A stretch of DNA of 64,000 bases, taken from positions 186,001 through 250,000 of the forward strand of contig VWPU01017411.1 of NCBI GenBank assembly GCA_013398955.1, written 5' to 3'. Of this stretch, positions 14,701-26,116 are shown one piece after another. The notes under the pieces were generated by a model, which had not been told where the DNA came from, searched no databases, and saw nothing but the letters and a program-made list of their open reading frames with translations. This stretch comes from Callaeas wilsoni (lineage: Eukaryota > Chordata > Aves > Passeriformes > Callaeidae). Positions within the stretch are counted from its first letter, which is position 1. Each line of letters starts with the position of its first letter. Position numbers and translations under genes: made by a program.

Positions 14701-15298
14701 ATTGTCCAGAAAAGAATGATGAAGAGTATTTTAAACCTGGAACATCTTCCCAATTCTGAGAGTAGAGAAGTTAAAACTGCATAAGCTTTGGCATGTTAAA
14801 TATATTGTGATACAATAAGCTAGTGGATTACTTTACAGAACATTATCTTTGCAGTGCTGGCTGCCCATTGGTGTGTTCCTTACCTTGCAGACAACACAAG
14901 GTGTTTTTTTCCCTCAAGGAAAAGGGTATTAGCTGTTTTACTTTCCCCATGGTTAAAGGTGAACACAAGAACCTCTGCTGCAGAGTCACTAATGCACTAT
15001 CTTCTTGTCGCCTGACAGTGACTTACCCTAGAGTGCCGCCTCCCCAGTGAACTCAAAAATAGCTTAAATCTGATGTGGTCAGGACACAAAAGTACAAACA
15101 TGTGAAGCTGTCATATTTTTGTGGTACATTTAAACTAACACGATCAGCTGCTGGAAGCTGAAGCTGGAAACATTGAGACTGGAAATTAAAATCTAGTTTG
15201 CTAGAGATGTCAGACCTATCAGTTGCATTCTGGAGGCTGAAATTACAAATATTTCTAAAAGCTTACATGGAAATTCTATGTTTTGATACAGGGAATAC

Positions 15299-15472
15299 CT
15301 TAGAAACATCTTGGATCTGGTTTGTCCAAGCAGTCATATTACACAAATAATGAGATTTCCTGTTAAAAATCAATATATCTGTAAGCACAGAAAGTTTCAA
15401 GGTTTCTTCTGCCTCTTTGACATGTGCCGCCAACAGCAGCCATACTTCCAGGCACATAAATGATAAGAACGT
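15299..15472 (-). other. Exon-like open frame, 58 codons, phase 0-0 (unassigned)
   Basis: The minus strand has TTTTCAGTCTAG| before and TTTCTAAG|GTATTCCC after, with 174 open bases between. The peptide includes AHVKEAEETLKLSVLTDILI. The phase matches the frame at 8521-8721, so the two could join. An in-frame TAG lies immediately upstream if the earlier AG were used. Confidence 0.22.
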
Positions 15473-15599
15473 CTAGACTGAAAATCAGTTTATGGATTAC
15501 AGCTATTCTGATTTTAACAGACCCTTTAAAAATTATCATTTCTTTATAAATAACCCCTCATAAATTAGAATTTGATCATAAAGAGAAGGCACAGCCAGC

Positions 15600-15766
15600 A
15601 GCAAATGCGATTAAAGTTAATAAGGGCGTGCTGAAGGGCGAGCTCTCACTCTTGGGTGTCAACATCACGGCCAATTCCATCAGCGTTCAGCTGAAATGTG
15701 AGCTTGTGAACGTCTTGCCATCACTGAAGACACATCTGCAGAAAGTTTGCCCAAGATACATATATG
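15600..15766 (+). other. CpG-retaining unique patch with open frame
   Basis: Six CpG dinucleotides fall within about 106 bases (15607-15712) in otherwise CpG-poor intronic DNA. The + frame is open across it (GELSLLGVNITANSISVQLK) up to ACATATAT|GTAAGATG, a good donor, but no clear acceptor precedes it. The patch could be a conserved non-coding element, an exapted old repeat or an exon. Confidence 0.35.
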
Positions 15767-16195
15767 TAAGATGTGCACAATGCCTGTTTGAACTTTTTTG
15801 TGAAATTTATGTTTCTTCTGGTCAATAACCTACTTCCATGCTGCTTAATAGGACATTGCACTCACCATTTCCTGCTCCTTAACAGCTTTTGCTCTTGTCG
15901 ATGCCTTTAGACAGCAAAAAATGAGGAGGACATCCATTTACTTACAGCCCAAATCCTATCCCAAATCCCTGTTGCACCTGGAGTGCCACAAAAGCCCACA
16001 TAAAAAACACTTCTTGTCATCTGAATCCACAGAGGAGATGAGGTTCAGTGGCTGAACTGAGGTAAAATTTGCACATGATTTTTAGTTTCACTGAGGAGTC
16101 TTAGGAAAGTACGTCCTAGGCTATTTGCCTCAGCTTTTCTTCTTTGAAGGTTAAAATTATATTTTCAGAAATATGCAGGGTTGCTTTGGTTTTTG

Positions 16196-16232
16196 AACAC
16201 ACAGACATACAAGCACACAAACACATACACAT
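16196..16232 (+). repeat. Degenerate CA-rich simple repeat
   Basis: An alternating CA-rich stretch (ACACACAGACATACAAGCAC, then ACAAACACATACACATGG), too imperfect to count as a clean dinucleotide array. Confidence 0.7.
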
Positions 16233-17403
16233 GGATGCAGACAATATGAGCCAAAATCTGACAGGAATCATTATTCTGTCAAAATCTCATTGCAGGAGCC
16301 TTAGACACCAGCACTCTCAGCATCCCAAGAGCAGGACCTGATGTACAAGGTTAATCACAAAGATTCGTTTTGTTGAGGGATCAGAAACCCAAAGCTGGCT
16401 CTATATAATACCTAAATCCCTCAATGCAGCCAGCAGAGCCACGGTGCTTCTGTCCTCTAAAGCTGATGCTTTCTATTAATTCCAGATACCTGTGCATTCA
16501 TCTGTCTTCTCAGGCCAATTGCTAACAGAACAGTTTTGTGGCTGAAAGAAAGGCAAACTTGCAGTTCAGAAAGACAGGAGATAAAGTGCTGGCCTCTTTG
16601 TAGTTAATAGGACTTTTATTACTGCCCTCAGTTCACCATTTCACCAAACATGTTTGATTATGCAAAGTTATCATATAATAACTGTGTATATTAGTCTACT
16701 GTATACAAATTCTGTATAATTTTCTGTACATTTATTCACATGCAAATGAAAATCGGAAACACTTTTGAACTCTGTTTTTCACATGGCAATGAAAGATTTT
16801 CCCAGAAAACAACATGAAAAATTGCAGGCATATATTTATTATTCTCTAATAACTTCTATGATGTAAATTCAAAGCTCCAAACTATTGACTCCTAAGGATA
16901 AGACATTTTCATCAGAAACTTTAGACCATGGCAAGACAAAATCCTACCTGGAAATCATCAGAACTGACGATACTTAAAACCTGAATCTGAATTTTGTTCT
17001 TTCATATGATTTTTATCAAGATTCAACAGAACACATGGTAACGACAGCTAATTACGCTTCTCCATCTCACCATGAAGGCAGGGAAAATGGAATGGAATGA
17101 CTTAAGAAGAAGAGGACAATGTGAACATGATATTCCTGGACTAGCCCCTTTTTCCTGTACCACTTCAAATAGGTAGTGAAAGGTGACTAATCACATTAAC
17201 GTTTAAGGACATTATTTTATAATAATGGCTGGGAGATATCTTTGTTCATACCACTCTGTAAAGAAATGACCTGAACAGAAAATACGCTTTGTGTGAATCT
17301 CCCATTCATTGGACTAATAACATAGAGCAACAAGAGTGTGTAGAAATCACAATGCAGTTTGTGGAAATATAGCAGAGGCTGCAATTCCCAAAATGATTCA
17401 AAT

Positions 17404-17428
17404 AAACAAACAAACAAACAAGCAAGCA
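17404..17428 (+). repeat. (AAAC)n microsatellite
   Basis: Short AAACAAACAAAC array ending in AAGCAAGCAA, about 450 bases from the CLVS1 exon donor in the downstream intron. Confidence 0.9.
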
Positions 17429-17883
17429 ATCTGTTAGAAAGTCTGAAGACAGAATAAATATTGTCAGTTTCTTGCGCATCAGGAGAGCTACAAGAACCTC
17501 CATATGCTTTGAGACACTTGCTTTCTGTCAACCTGTTTGGCTGGTCTATGATACAGCTGAACTAAATGTATGATAGACACTAATGTATGTATAGAAAAAA
17601 AGACATTATCTTGCTCAAATCTGGAAATATTTCTTAAAAAAAAAAACCTGGACATGAGCTACTTATATGACACACTGATATACCCTTATCTCTCAATGGT
17701 CATATGTCCTAATAATGAGGACTGACAGGTGATCAGGTGAGACGGCAGTTATAGTGAAATGGATATATGGTTACAAAATCTTTTGCTGAAAATGGCCTTG
17801 CTGCTTCAAGGATGGTCACAAATACTTCATGACGAGTTGAGTGTGAGTGTGTGTAAAAAGATAAGGACACTATCTACATTTAC

Positions 17884-18272
17884 CTACTCTGATCCCAGTT
17901 GGCTGCAAAAAGCAGAAGAATCTTCCTGCCACAGTGGTCGCGATTTTCCAGTACTCCCGGAAACCCATCTGTCAGAGCCCGTTTGATTCCTGGATCATCG
18001 GCCTTGAAGTTTTTGAACATATCCAGATTTAATTGGCGGTATTGGAAGTACTGAGCCAGCAGTCTGAAGGCCTCAGTTTGGTGAAACTTTCTGGCTCGGA
18101 GAAATCTCAAGATGAAGGCATCATCTGTACGTAAAAACCCAATGTCAGGCCTCGTGATGATCATGTCCCTGACTTGCTGGATATCCTGGTGCAAAATGTC
18201 TGGGTTTTCATTCAGTTCCAGGCGGGCTTTCTCTATAGTCTCTGGACTAAGTCCAGCTTGTAAATGGGTCAT
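17884..18272 (-). CDS. CLVS1: CLVS1 (clavesin-1), first coding exon, partial gene
   Basis: Clavesin-1 is a SEC14-family, CRAL-TRIO lipid-binding protein of neurons. The family binds PtdIns(3,5)P2 and associates with clathrin-coated trans-Golgi and endosomal vesicles, acting in late endosome/lysosome morphology. The frame starts [20 protein letters not shown] and carries the CRAL-TRIO N-terminal signature [10 protein letters not shown] at residues 54-63, then the start of the lipid-binding domain ([29 protein letters not shown]). Residues such as [17 protein letters not shown] favour CLVS1 over its paralogue CLVS2. The exon holds 129 codons plus two bases of Arg130 and ends at a donor reading AGTAG|GTAAATG on the minus strand; reading on hits TAA at once. 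The start ATG is preceded by an in-frame TGA at 18300-18302. Acceptor candidates are TTTTTGCAG just before AG-ATG (exon start 18274) or CCCTTACAG (exon start 18351). The family protein is about 330-355 residues, so roughly two thirds lies beyond the left edge. Residue 114 is Cys where I recall Tyr in relatives. Confidence 0.96.
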
Positions 18273-18351
18273 CTCTGCAAAAACCTCTTTTCCAAATCCT
18301 CAACTTCAGATATTTTAGTAGAAGTGCTGATCCCATTCACTTGATGGTCTG
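18273..18351 (-). other. CLVS1: Possible 5' untranslated part of the CLVS1 coding exon
   Basis: On the minus strand a pyrimidine-rich acceptor, GGCTCACCCTTACAG, ends at 18352, which would put 78-79 bases of 5' UTR ahead of the ATG. A second acceptor, GAGGTTTTTGCAG, would leave only two UTR bases. The stretch contains an in-frame TGA ten codons upstream of the ATG, so it cannot add an N-terminal extension in this frame. Which acceptor is used cannot be decided from the sequence. Confidence 0.45.
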
Positions 18352-19490
18352 CTGTAAGGGTGAGCCATTCAGATGCTTTTTGCTATCAAGCTGATCTTTA
18401 ACAAATTAAAGCAAAGGGCTTTTCTTGTTCTTGCAGAGTAATAGGCAGCTCACATGTACTAGAATCCATCCAAAGGAAAGTGTTGTTTATTCCATCACTT
18501 ACTAAAAGAAAAAGAAAATATATAAAAGAAAGATTAAATGCATATATAAAGCTTGTAGGAATGCATTTCTGAATTTATTTAGCCATAAAATTTATTTGTG
18601 TGCTTCATATGTGGGAGGATACCAGTCACATAATTTCAGAATGGGTGCATTTAAGATAAGGCAGTCAATAATACCTTGACGATATGTATTCAGGCTTTCA
18701 GAAAAGCAATCTGATTTACTGACAATTAATGCTAAGCTGTATCAAATTACTATTAGAATACATTTCAAGTTGTCTTACAGAAATGTGGAAGTTGCAGCAC
18801 CTCTAACTTCAAGCCAAGGATGATAACAGCAAAAATAATAGTAATTTTTTTCCACCATTAACAGGAGCAACATTTCAGCTTCATAAGCAGGCAGATTTAC
18901 CCTCATTGGGCTAAGCAGAACATCTGTTTGACTTGGTACCTGTACTATCAGCTTGTATTTCTCCTTGAATAAGACCCTGAGTTGACTGTAAAACTGATTT
19001 TTAAAAAACTCAAAACTCCACCAATACCAGGGATAATTTCTACTTTTTAGAAACTCACTGGAAATATTTCCCATTGAGACTCAACATGTCTTCATGGGAA
19101 ACTTCCCACAAATAAGGTGCTCAGTGTATCCAATCTGTTAGAGTTGGTGTTTTAGTTGAAAAGATACGCATTTTATTAAAAATTACTTTTTCCACTATAT
19201 TGTAGCTTTCCTGAATACCTAGTTCTGAATTTCATTCTGATTTTTCTACTTTACCTAGAATTTTTTTTTACAAGTGTTAGAAGAAAGTCTGCTTAAGCTG
19301 TTATGTATGAGCAAAATGGTACAGTGAATCTCTTACATTTCAGTGACATAATTAGCAAGAGGCTGTCATCGAAGTCTGTGTAGCTACACTTGTGTGAAAT
19401 AAGATCAAGGTCTGTTCCAATGTGATATGTGTGTGAGGAAAGATCAAGATCCATACAATTTTTCAGCCATCACAGAAACAGACAAGCAAA

Positions 19491-19523
19491 CACCACCCAC
19501 CATCCCCCCCACCCCACCCCACT
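19491..19523 (+). repeat. C-rich CCACCC/CCCCA simple repeat
   Basis: CACCACCCACCATCCCCCCC followed by ACCCCACCCCACTG. G-rich on the CLVS1 sense strand. Confidence 0.85.
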
Positions 19524-20703
19524 GCTTAACAGATCTCTCTTTCTAATTTCTGCAAAAGAAAAATTGGTTTTAAAAATTTAAAGGGAATCCTTCAGTGGAA
19601 GACATACTTTTTGTATTTGAAGAAAGCTGTTTGGAAAGTTATGAATTATTTATTGCAAAACAACCATTTCATTCAGCTACTCCCCTGGGTTCAGCATTCT
19701 CAGATCAAACAAAGGGGAGAGCAGCAGCCAAAGCATTTCTTGGTCCCGGATTTGCTCAAAGTTATGTTGCGGGACCTGGAAGTCAATGAGCACAAGGGAT
19801 GCCTCAATTCCCCGCTTTGTGACCTTGCATGTTATTGATAAAAACTACATTTTAGATGCCACAGCTGCAGCCCCAGGATGAGATCCCAAAATTTAAATAC
19901 AGAGTGTTTCTGCATATTTGCTTAGAGGACACTTGTGGTGGAAAATAAGCTTTTCATGTAACAGCAATATGAATTGGACTTTTCTGTGGGTGACACAAAG
20001 GAGAGTTTATTAAGCATCCTCTTTCTGTATTCATCATGGAGCTGGAGCTGAAAAGAGCTACCTGCAGAGCAGAGTATCTGATGATTGATCAGCCTGGGAA
20101 AACTTGAGGAAAGGCAGAGCTAGGAGAAAAGAGGGCTTTAAAAAGGCACTACAGAGTGCAAATGATTCCAGAAAACTAGTCCCCAGGTTTTGAGGGGTAG
20201 TCCATGAGTGCAGTCTATTCAATTCTTAAAGAAATTAGAGCTGTAATAAAGGTGAATTCCTTGTTTAAAAATAAAGTAATGGTTATTTGCTTTACTCCTG
20301 CCTTTATCAGACCAAATTAGAATAACTCCTATGGTATCAACTGAATTCCACTGATGTAAAATTACAGTAGGCCATAGAGAAGCCAGGCCAATATTTTGTG
20401 ACAGAGATCTCAAGTGAATGGTGACATCAGCATTTTTTTGCATACATCATGGGTTTAGTTACAATTGCCTCTATGAGCTAGTTAGGGGAGATAGGAGTAT
20501 TTAAGGGTGACACTGTCATTAGGGGAGTGTGGTGCCAGGATTGGTCCTTCCCGAGCTTTAACAGCAAGTAGTAGAGTATGGAAACTCTTTGTTCTCAATG
20601 GTGTTAAGCAGAGGTCTGGAAGCAAGAAGCTTATCTGGGATCTGCATTAGCTCTGGCTTAGGACCTAGTATGAATTACAATACCTTTAGTGTTCCTGTGG
20701 CTT

Positions 20704-21195
20704 AGAATCACAAAATCATGGAATCACGGAATGGTTTGGTTTGGAAGAGACCTTTGAAGGTCATCTGGTCCAACCTCCCTGTTGCAGACAGGGCCATCTT
20801 TTACTGGATCAGATTTTAAAAGCCCCATTCCACCTGGCCTTGAACACTTCCAATGTTTGAGCACCCATAGCTTCTCTGGGAAATGTGCTTCAGAGCTTCA
20901 CCACCCTTATCATAAAGAAATTTCTTCTTTATATCCAATCTGAATCTGTCTTCTTTCAGTTTAAAAATGTTAGCCCTTGTCCTATTACTACAGGCCCTAG
21001 TAAAAAGTCGGTGACCATCTTTCTTATTAGCCCCCTTTAGGTGCTGGACAGCTGCTGTAAGGTCTCCCTGGAGCCTTCCGTTCTCCAGGCTGAGCCACCC
21101 CAACCCTCTCAGCCTGTCTTCATAAGAGAGGTGCTCCAGCTCCCTGATCATTTCTGTGGCCCTTCTCTGGATCTGTTCTAAAACATCCAAGGACT
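20704..21195 (-). mobile_element. CR1 LINE, 5'-truncated, 3' end of ORF2 plus tail
   Basis: The + strand opens with AGAATCACAAAATCATGGAA followed by ATGGTTTGGTTTGGAAGAGACCT, the reverse complement of a CR1 3' end, so the element points to the minus strand. Behind it is a decayed reverse-transcriptase C-terminus in the minus frame at 20816-21190. Its motifs include EQIQRRATEMIRELEHLSYE, GDLTAAVQHLKGANKKDGHR and LDIKKKF. The element is truncated on its 5' side near 21195, as is usual for CR1. It lies in sense orientation within CLVS1 intron 1. Confidence 0.95.
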
Positions 21196-23820
21196 ACCAG
21201 CAGATAATAGTGACACACACACAGAGTCCCCAGTGGTTCATCCATTTTCTAGGAGTCTATGGGAGTAAAACTGTCCCTTCCTCTGCTCCTTTTCTGTCTC
21301 CCATGTCCATCAAGATGCTTGTTTGGCAATAAGGCAAATTCTTTAAAGGTCAGCTGCAGTCTGCTCCAGAAGAAAATGAGATTTGACCAAGGAAATAAAG
21401 TCTGGCCTTTCTTTTTGGTTCCCCAACTGTTTAACATCAAAAATTATTCTACTTAGTGTTACTAAAGTTTCCTACTGTTTTTAACTAATTTAAATGCCCA
21501 GGATTGTCCCAAGGTGAGGGAGATACAGTCCCTTCTTGTCAGATGTTGTTGCCAAAAAGCAACTTGCTCATTCTAACAAAAGATCCATTTTTAAATGCAT
21601 TTCAGAGTTTTCTGATAGTGAGCTGAGCTATAACCATGGATTCCAGCTATCTATAGATTATCCCGATTATCACCCATAACAGACTGCACTAAAATACTTT
21701 ATTGGTGTGAAGTTACATATTGGAAAATAATCTAAAATATGTATGAACAATTTTGTCACTCTCAGAATCGTGGGGCAAATCATGAGGTTAGCAATCCATA
21801 CTAGCACCATTGCCTTCAAGGAGCCTGATATATACCAGTGAATGATTTGGTTCTCCCACTGCTAACCTTGACAATAAATTTAGTGCTCCATAGCTACCCT
21901 GTTTAACTGTCACTGCACTTTCTCAAATGGTTCTGATTTATTCTGATTCCCAAGATATAACAGAAGCTTCATCTCCATTTTCACCTCCTCCCACACATGG
22001 CAATTTCTCCCTTCTCTTCCGGTGTTGTGTACAGCTCTGATTCATCTGCCAGTTTTTTAGATGTTTACATCTTTGTTCAGCTCGGTGCAGGGTTGCTTTT
22101 TCTTCCAAATGAAGATAGTGGCCTTCTTTTCCTATTTTGAGTATTGTTGCTGTGTGTTGGCACACTAGAGTGTGTTATAGTCTCAACAGCTGTTTTCCTG
22201 CCTTGTGACTCTTTGTTCCCAAGGGACTATTTGCTCTTCTAACATCTTTTCACAGCCACTTACAATAAATTATCCCTCCAAAGGAACAAAATTCAGCCTT
22301 AAATTAAAAAAAAATTACAGAGATTTGAAACACAACATACTAATACCAAAACAAGGAGGGAAATTTCCACCAAAATTGTGGTGTCACTTACAATTTTGGC
22401 TAACCCACTTTCAGTCTCAACAAGGGAATGACAAGGGACAGTGAGTGTTCAGCATGGGTAACATACTGAATGTGTGATACAGTTTTCAGACAAGCAGCTC
22501 ATATTTTTGCATGATCCTCAAAAAAAGTTAATAATAAAATGTATAGTAATATTTACTATACAAACTAAAATGAAAATAATGCTTTTCCAAAGTATACAAA
22601 GCACTTTTCATTCAAAGATTTTAATATATCTTACTGCTCTCTCTTCAGTGACAGCTTCTGGGTCAGCATTCAATTTCTATTTGCACTGCATGCCCTGGAA
22701 AATTGGCCAAAACCTGCTTTCAGTGATGATGGCACGCACTTGTCTGGATCATTTTGTTCTTGCCCACTTAACTGTCCCTGCAACGCCACTTGCTTCTTTA
22801 AGCTCCTCATGTCCATTTGGCCCTTCCCCATCCAATTCAGTTCCAGAAAGACTTTAACTGTCTCTTTAGCTACCAAGTGTTTTCCATCCAGTCCAAAGCT
22901 AAATGCCATGTGAAATTTCATTACCACAATAGTCAAATTGAAAAGGCACTAACATTTCATCCTCACCTGGTATTAAGAGGCATCACTGCTGAGGTTTGGC
23001 TCATTACATAATTCCTAACCCCTAGCATTTATACAGATATTAGCAGCTGAAATCATGCCAGAGAGGAAGGGAGTGGGCAGGGAGGGAGGGAAAATGGTAA
23101 TATAGAATGATTTTATCTCAGAGTGTGGGTGTCACCTCATTAAATTTCTTTTTGAAAAATATTTTGATGTTAATTCTGGAAAATCTCTTAGGGGTATGAT
23201 CTGCTTAGCACGAGTTGCTCCATAAGGACAAGGGAGGATGAATCCATACCTGTACATATAGGAATGGTTCCAATGGCACTTTGTGGCCTTGTGGTACCAT
23301 AGTAGAAGCCTGCCCTGGAAGTGGAGTAGTCAGACATAGAAAGGGACCTACCCCAGCTCCATGAACCAATTTCTGAAGAGCAATGAGCAAAACTGACTCT
23401 CTTCTGTCCTTGGCTGCAAGACCCTGGCATCTTCCACAGATTGTGGGGAGAACCACAGCCCTGAGTGATTTGCCTGAGATCCCAGAGGACACCTTTTCAC
23501 AGAGCTGGGAACAGATCAGATCTCTCCTGAGTGATAAGCTTTGTGCTTTGTGTTAACACCAAGGGAAACTTTCCTCTCTATGCATAATGCTCTTCATCGT
23601 AAGAAAAACATGAAGCCATATTGCACACAAGGAAACAGAGGTAGACTGCCACGTTCCCAGTATCTCCAGCATAATCCCCTTAGGCTTCAAAAGCACAATC
23701 AGGATCCCTAAAGTGTATCATTTCTTTATGTCTTGCAAAGACCAAACTCCCTCTGGGTGTTTCCAACAGGTCTATCTAATGTCCCAAGTCCAATAGCCTG
23801 GCTTCTGCTCATATTATTAT

Positions 23821-24330
23821 AGAATCACTGAAAGACTGAGATTGGAAAGAACTTGTGGAGTGCACCTGGTCCAACCCCCTGGTCAAGCAGGGCCTCCTGA
23901 AGGTGGTTCCCCAGGGCTCTGTCCAGACAGCTTTTGACTATCTCCAAGGAGGGAGACTCCACAGCCTCTCTTGGAACTTGTGCTGGTGCTTGGTCACTCT
24001 CACAGTAAAAACTTTTCCTGATGTTCAGAAAGAACTTCCCATGTTTCAGTTTGTGCTCATTGCCTCTGGTCCTGGCACTGGGCACCACTGAAAGGAGCCT
24101 GGCTCCATCCTCTTTGAATCTTCCCTTCAGGTATTTGAACACACTGATGAGATCCCCCTGAGCCTGCTCTTCCCCAGGCTAACAGTCCCAGCTTTCTCAG
24201 CCTTTCTTCCTGTGAGTGACACTCTAGTCCCTTCATCATCCTCTTGACCCTTTGTCAGACTTTCTCTCATGTTTCCCTTGTACTGAGGAGCCCAGAGAGG
24301 ACACAATACTCAGGTGTGGCCTCACCACTA
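23821..24330 (-). mobile_element. CR1-family LINE fragment, minus orientation
   Basis: It starts AGAATCACTGAAAGACTGAG on the + strand and continues with the CR1 reverse-transcriptase tail in the minus strand. The frame at 23825-24142 gives FKYLKGRFKEDGARLLSVVP, NEHKLKHGKFFLNIRK and a VPREAVESPSLEIVKS-like end. Upstream coding continues to about 24330 (GAGCCCAGAGAGGACACAAT on the + strand). Frame breaks show it is dead. It differs in sequence from the 20.7-kb copy, so it belongs to another CR1 subfamily. Confidence 0.9.
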
Positions 24331-25107
24331 CTTCTCTGTAATCTTTCCTACAGGACTAGATTCTCCCAGTGAACACAAATGAGTTAAATATTGCAAGTCT
24401 TTCTGCTCCAAGTACTGGTGCTCCTGTAAACCTTCACAAGGGATTTGTTGCTTCTTGTCATTATGAAAATAGTGAATGTTTGTGACTGTAACAGCTGTGT
24501 GGGGAATTTGATGGTTTCTCACTTTTTCCCAGGGTAGAATCTCTCAGCTCAGGTACAAAAACTAACATTTCCTTCAGTTCAGTAAAAACAACACATCATG
24601 CATTCCTACTCATTCTACAATCTTCTTGTTAGTTTGAGTTAGTTACAGATTGCCCTCAGGCTACATCTAAATGTCCAGTGGTGGTAATTTAGCCATAGCA
24701 CAGCACGAAACACGGCAGAAACTCCACTGATCTTTGCTGCTCTCTGCACAGTATGTAGGGCAGGCACATCTGCAGCACCGCCCTGAAGTTGTCCTGCGAT
24801 TCCTACAAGCTGCCAGGCAGGAGGAGAGACAGGGAAGGTTGTCTAGCAAACATAAAATTAAACAACTGTCCCATTATCTTTTGACCTAAAATGTGCAAAA
24901 CATATTGACTACCTGAATATTAAGGAATTGGACCACATGCCAAGGACCACATTGCCAACTTATGCAACACATAAATAAAAAACTTAAACAAAACAGTCTT
25001 AATCTCAAGAGGTTGGTTAAATTTTTCTTCAAATCATAGTTTTTAAGTTGTAAGTATTCACCAATCACAGATAATCTGCAAATCCCTATGAGAACATGTG
25101 GTCTGAC

Positions 25108-25235
25108 CTGTGTCATTCCAAAGAAGCAGCAGTATACATGGAACTTCCATGTCAGTCATACTGCAAGCATCATCAAGCAAAAGCACCCTGGCCGCTATTG
25201 GACAGAGGTCAGTTCCTCCAATAAAATAGAAACAT
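25108..25235 (-). other. Exon-like open frame, hydrophobic strand pattern (unassigned)
   Basis: The minus-strand frame runs from an acceptor ATTTCTGCTGCAAG (or CTGTCCAATAG at 25194) to GACACAG|GTCAGACC. The peptide contains CPIAARVLLLDDACSM and VPCILLLLWNDT, alternating hydrophobic stretches as in OB-fold strands. It sits in CLVS1 intron 1. Similarity to any known protein could not be tested. Confidence 0.2.
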
Positions 25236-25591
25236 CTTGCAGCAGAAATGATCAACAGCGTGTGGAACATGATTTCTGACACCCAATCTTCATAATAAAG
25301 ATATATGTAGAAACCTGATAGCACACAATCATAACACTGGTGTCTGAAAATGCCTAAATGCTGTAGAAGTTGTGTTACAACATCTGCACAAAGGTATACA
25401 AAAGAAGGAACAAAAAATATTAACAAGATATTCAGTGGTACATGTTTAATAACTTGAAGTTTATCTAATTTTGCAGTTCTTTTACTCCATATTTTGAAAA
25501 ATTATGTTCCTTCAAAAAATATGAAATGCAGTGGTGATATATTACTGTTGACTTCTTTCTGCTTTAGGTTGTGCCAGAGAAAAGCATCTGT

Positions 25592-26116
25592 GGGAAAGGG
25601 AAGGGAAGGGAAAGGGAAAGGGAAGGGAAGGGAAAGGGAAAGGGAAGGGAAGGGAAAGGGAAAGGGAAGGGAAGGGAAAGGGAAAGGGAAGGGAAGGGAA
25701 AGGGAAAGGGAAGGGAAGGGAAAGGGAAAGGGAAGGGAAGGGAAAGGGAAAGGGAAGGGAAGGGAAAGGGAAAGGGAAGGGAAGGGAAAGGGAAAGGGAA
25801 GGGAAGGGAAAGGGAAAGGGAAGGGAAGGGAAAGGGAAAGGGAAGGGAAGGGAAAGGGAAAGGGAAGGGAAGGGAAAGGGAAAGGGAAGGGAAGGGAAAG
25901 GGAAAGGGAAGGGAAGGGAAAGGGAAAGGGAAGGGAAGGGAAAGGGAAAGGGAAGGGAAGGGAAAGGGAAAGGGAAGGGAAGGGAAAGGGAAAGGGAAGG
26001 GAAGGGAAAGGGAAAGGGAAGGGAAGGGAAAGGGAAAGGGAAGGGAAGGGAAAGGGAAAGGGAAGGGAAGGGAAAGGGAAAGGGAAGGGAAGGGAAAGGG
26101 AAGGGAAGGGAAGGGA
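25592..26116 (+). repeat. 22-bp GGGAA/GGGAAA satellite-like array, about 24 copies
   Basis: The + strand is pure purine for about 525 bases. The repeating unit is two GGGAA blocks followed by two GGGAAA blocks (5+5+6+6 = 22 bp), kept almost perfectly in phase from end to end; irregular blocks appear only at the edges. Every unit has four GGG runs with two- or three-A spacers, enough for one intramolecular G-quadruplex. The homopurine strand could also form triplex (H-DNA), and the array is dense in GGAA. It lies in CLVS1 intron 1, where the transcript would read as a C/U tract. The long open frames across it, on both strands, are artefacts. Confidence 0.98.

Larger units (their letters stand above)
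1..17883 (-). other. CLVS1: CLVS1 intron downstream of the first coding exon (5' portion)
   Basis: No further CLVS1 coding sequence was recognised here: none of the expected next segments of the CRAL-TRIO domain appears in the longer minus-strand frames. The stretch is AT-rich single-copy DNA with short simple repeats (89-122, 801-815, 7301-7332, 16196-16232, 17404-17428) and no clear CR1 copy. It holds four of the low-confidence exon-like frames (858-979, 1051-1212, 8521-8721, 15299-15472) and a CpG-retaining patch near 15.6 kb. Long frames such as 1408-1803 (+) and 11899-12345 (+) resemble no family I know and look like chance. Confidence 0.75.

Noticed and set aside
18775..19074. 99-codon minus frame upstream of the CLVS1 coding exon (MGNISSEFLKSRNYPWYWW..)
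   Set aside because: Considered as an upstream CLVS1 exon, but it does not resemble the CLVS1 N-terminus, and the stops before the coding exon prevent read-through.
20816..21190. 124-codon minus frame resembling a reverse-transcriptase C-terminus
   Set aside because: It is a truncated CR1 ORF2 remnant with the CR1 3' end attached, so it is annotated as a mobile element rather than a host gene.
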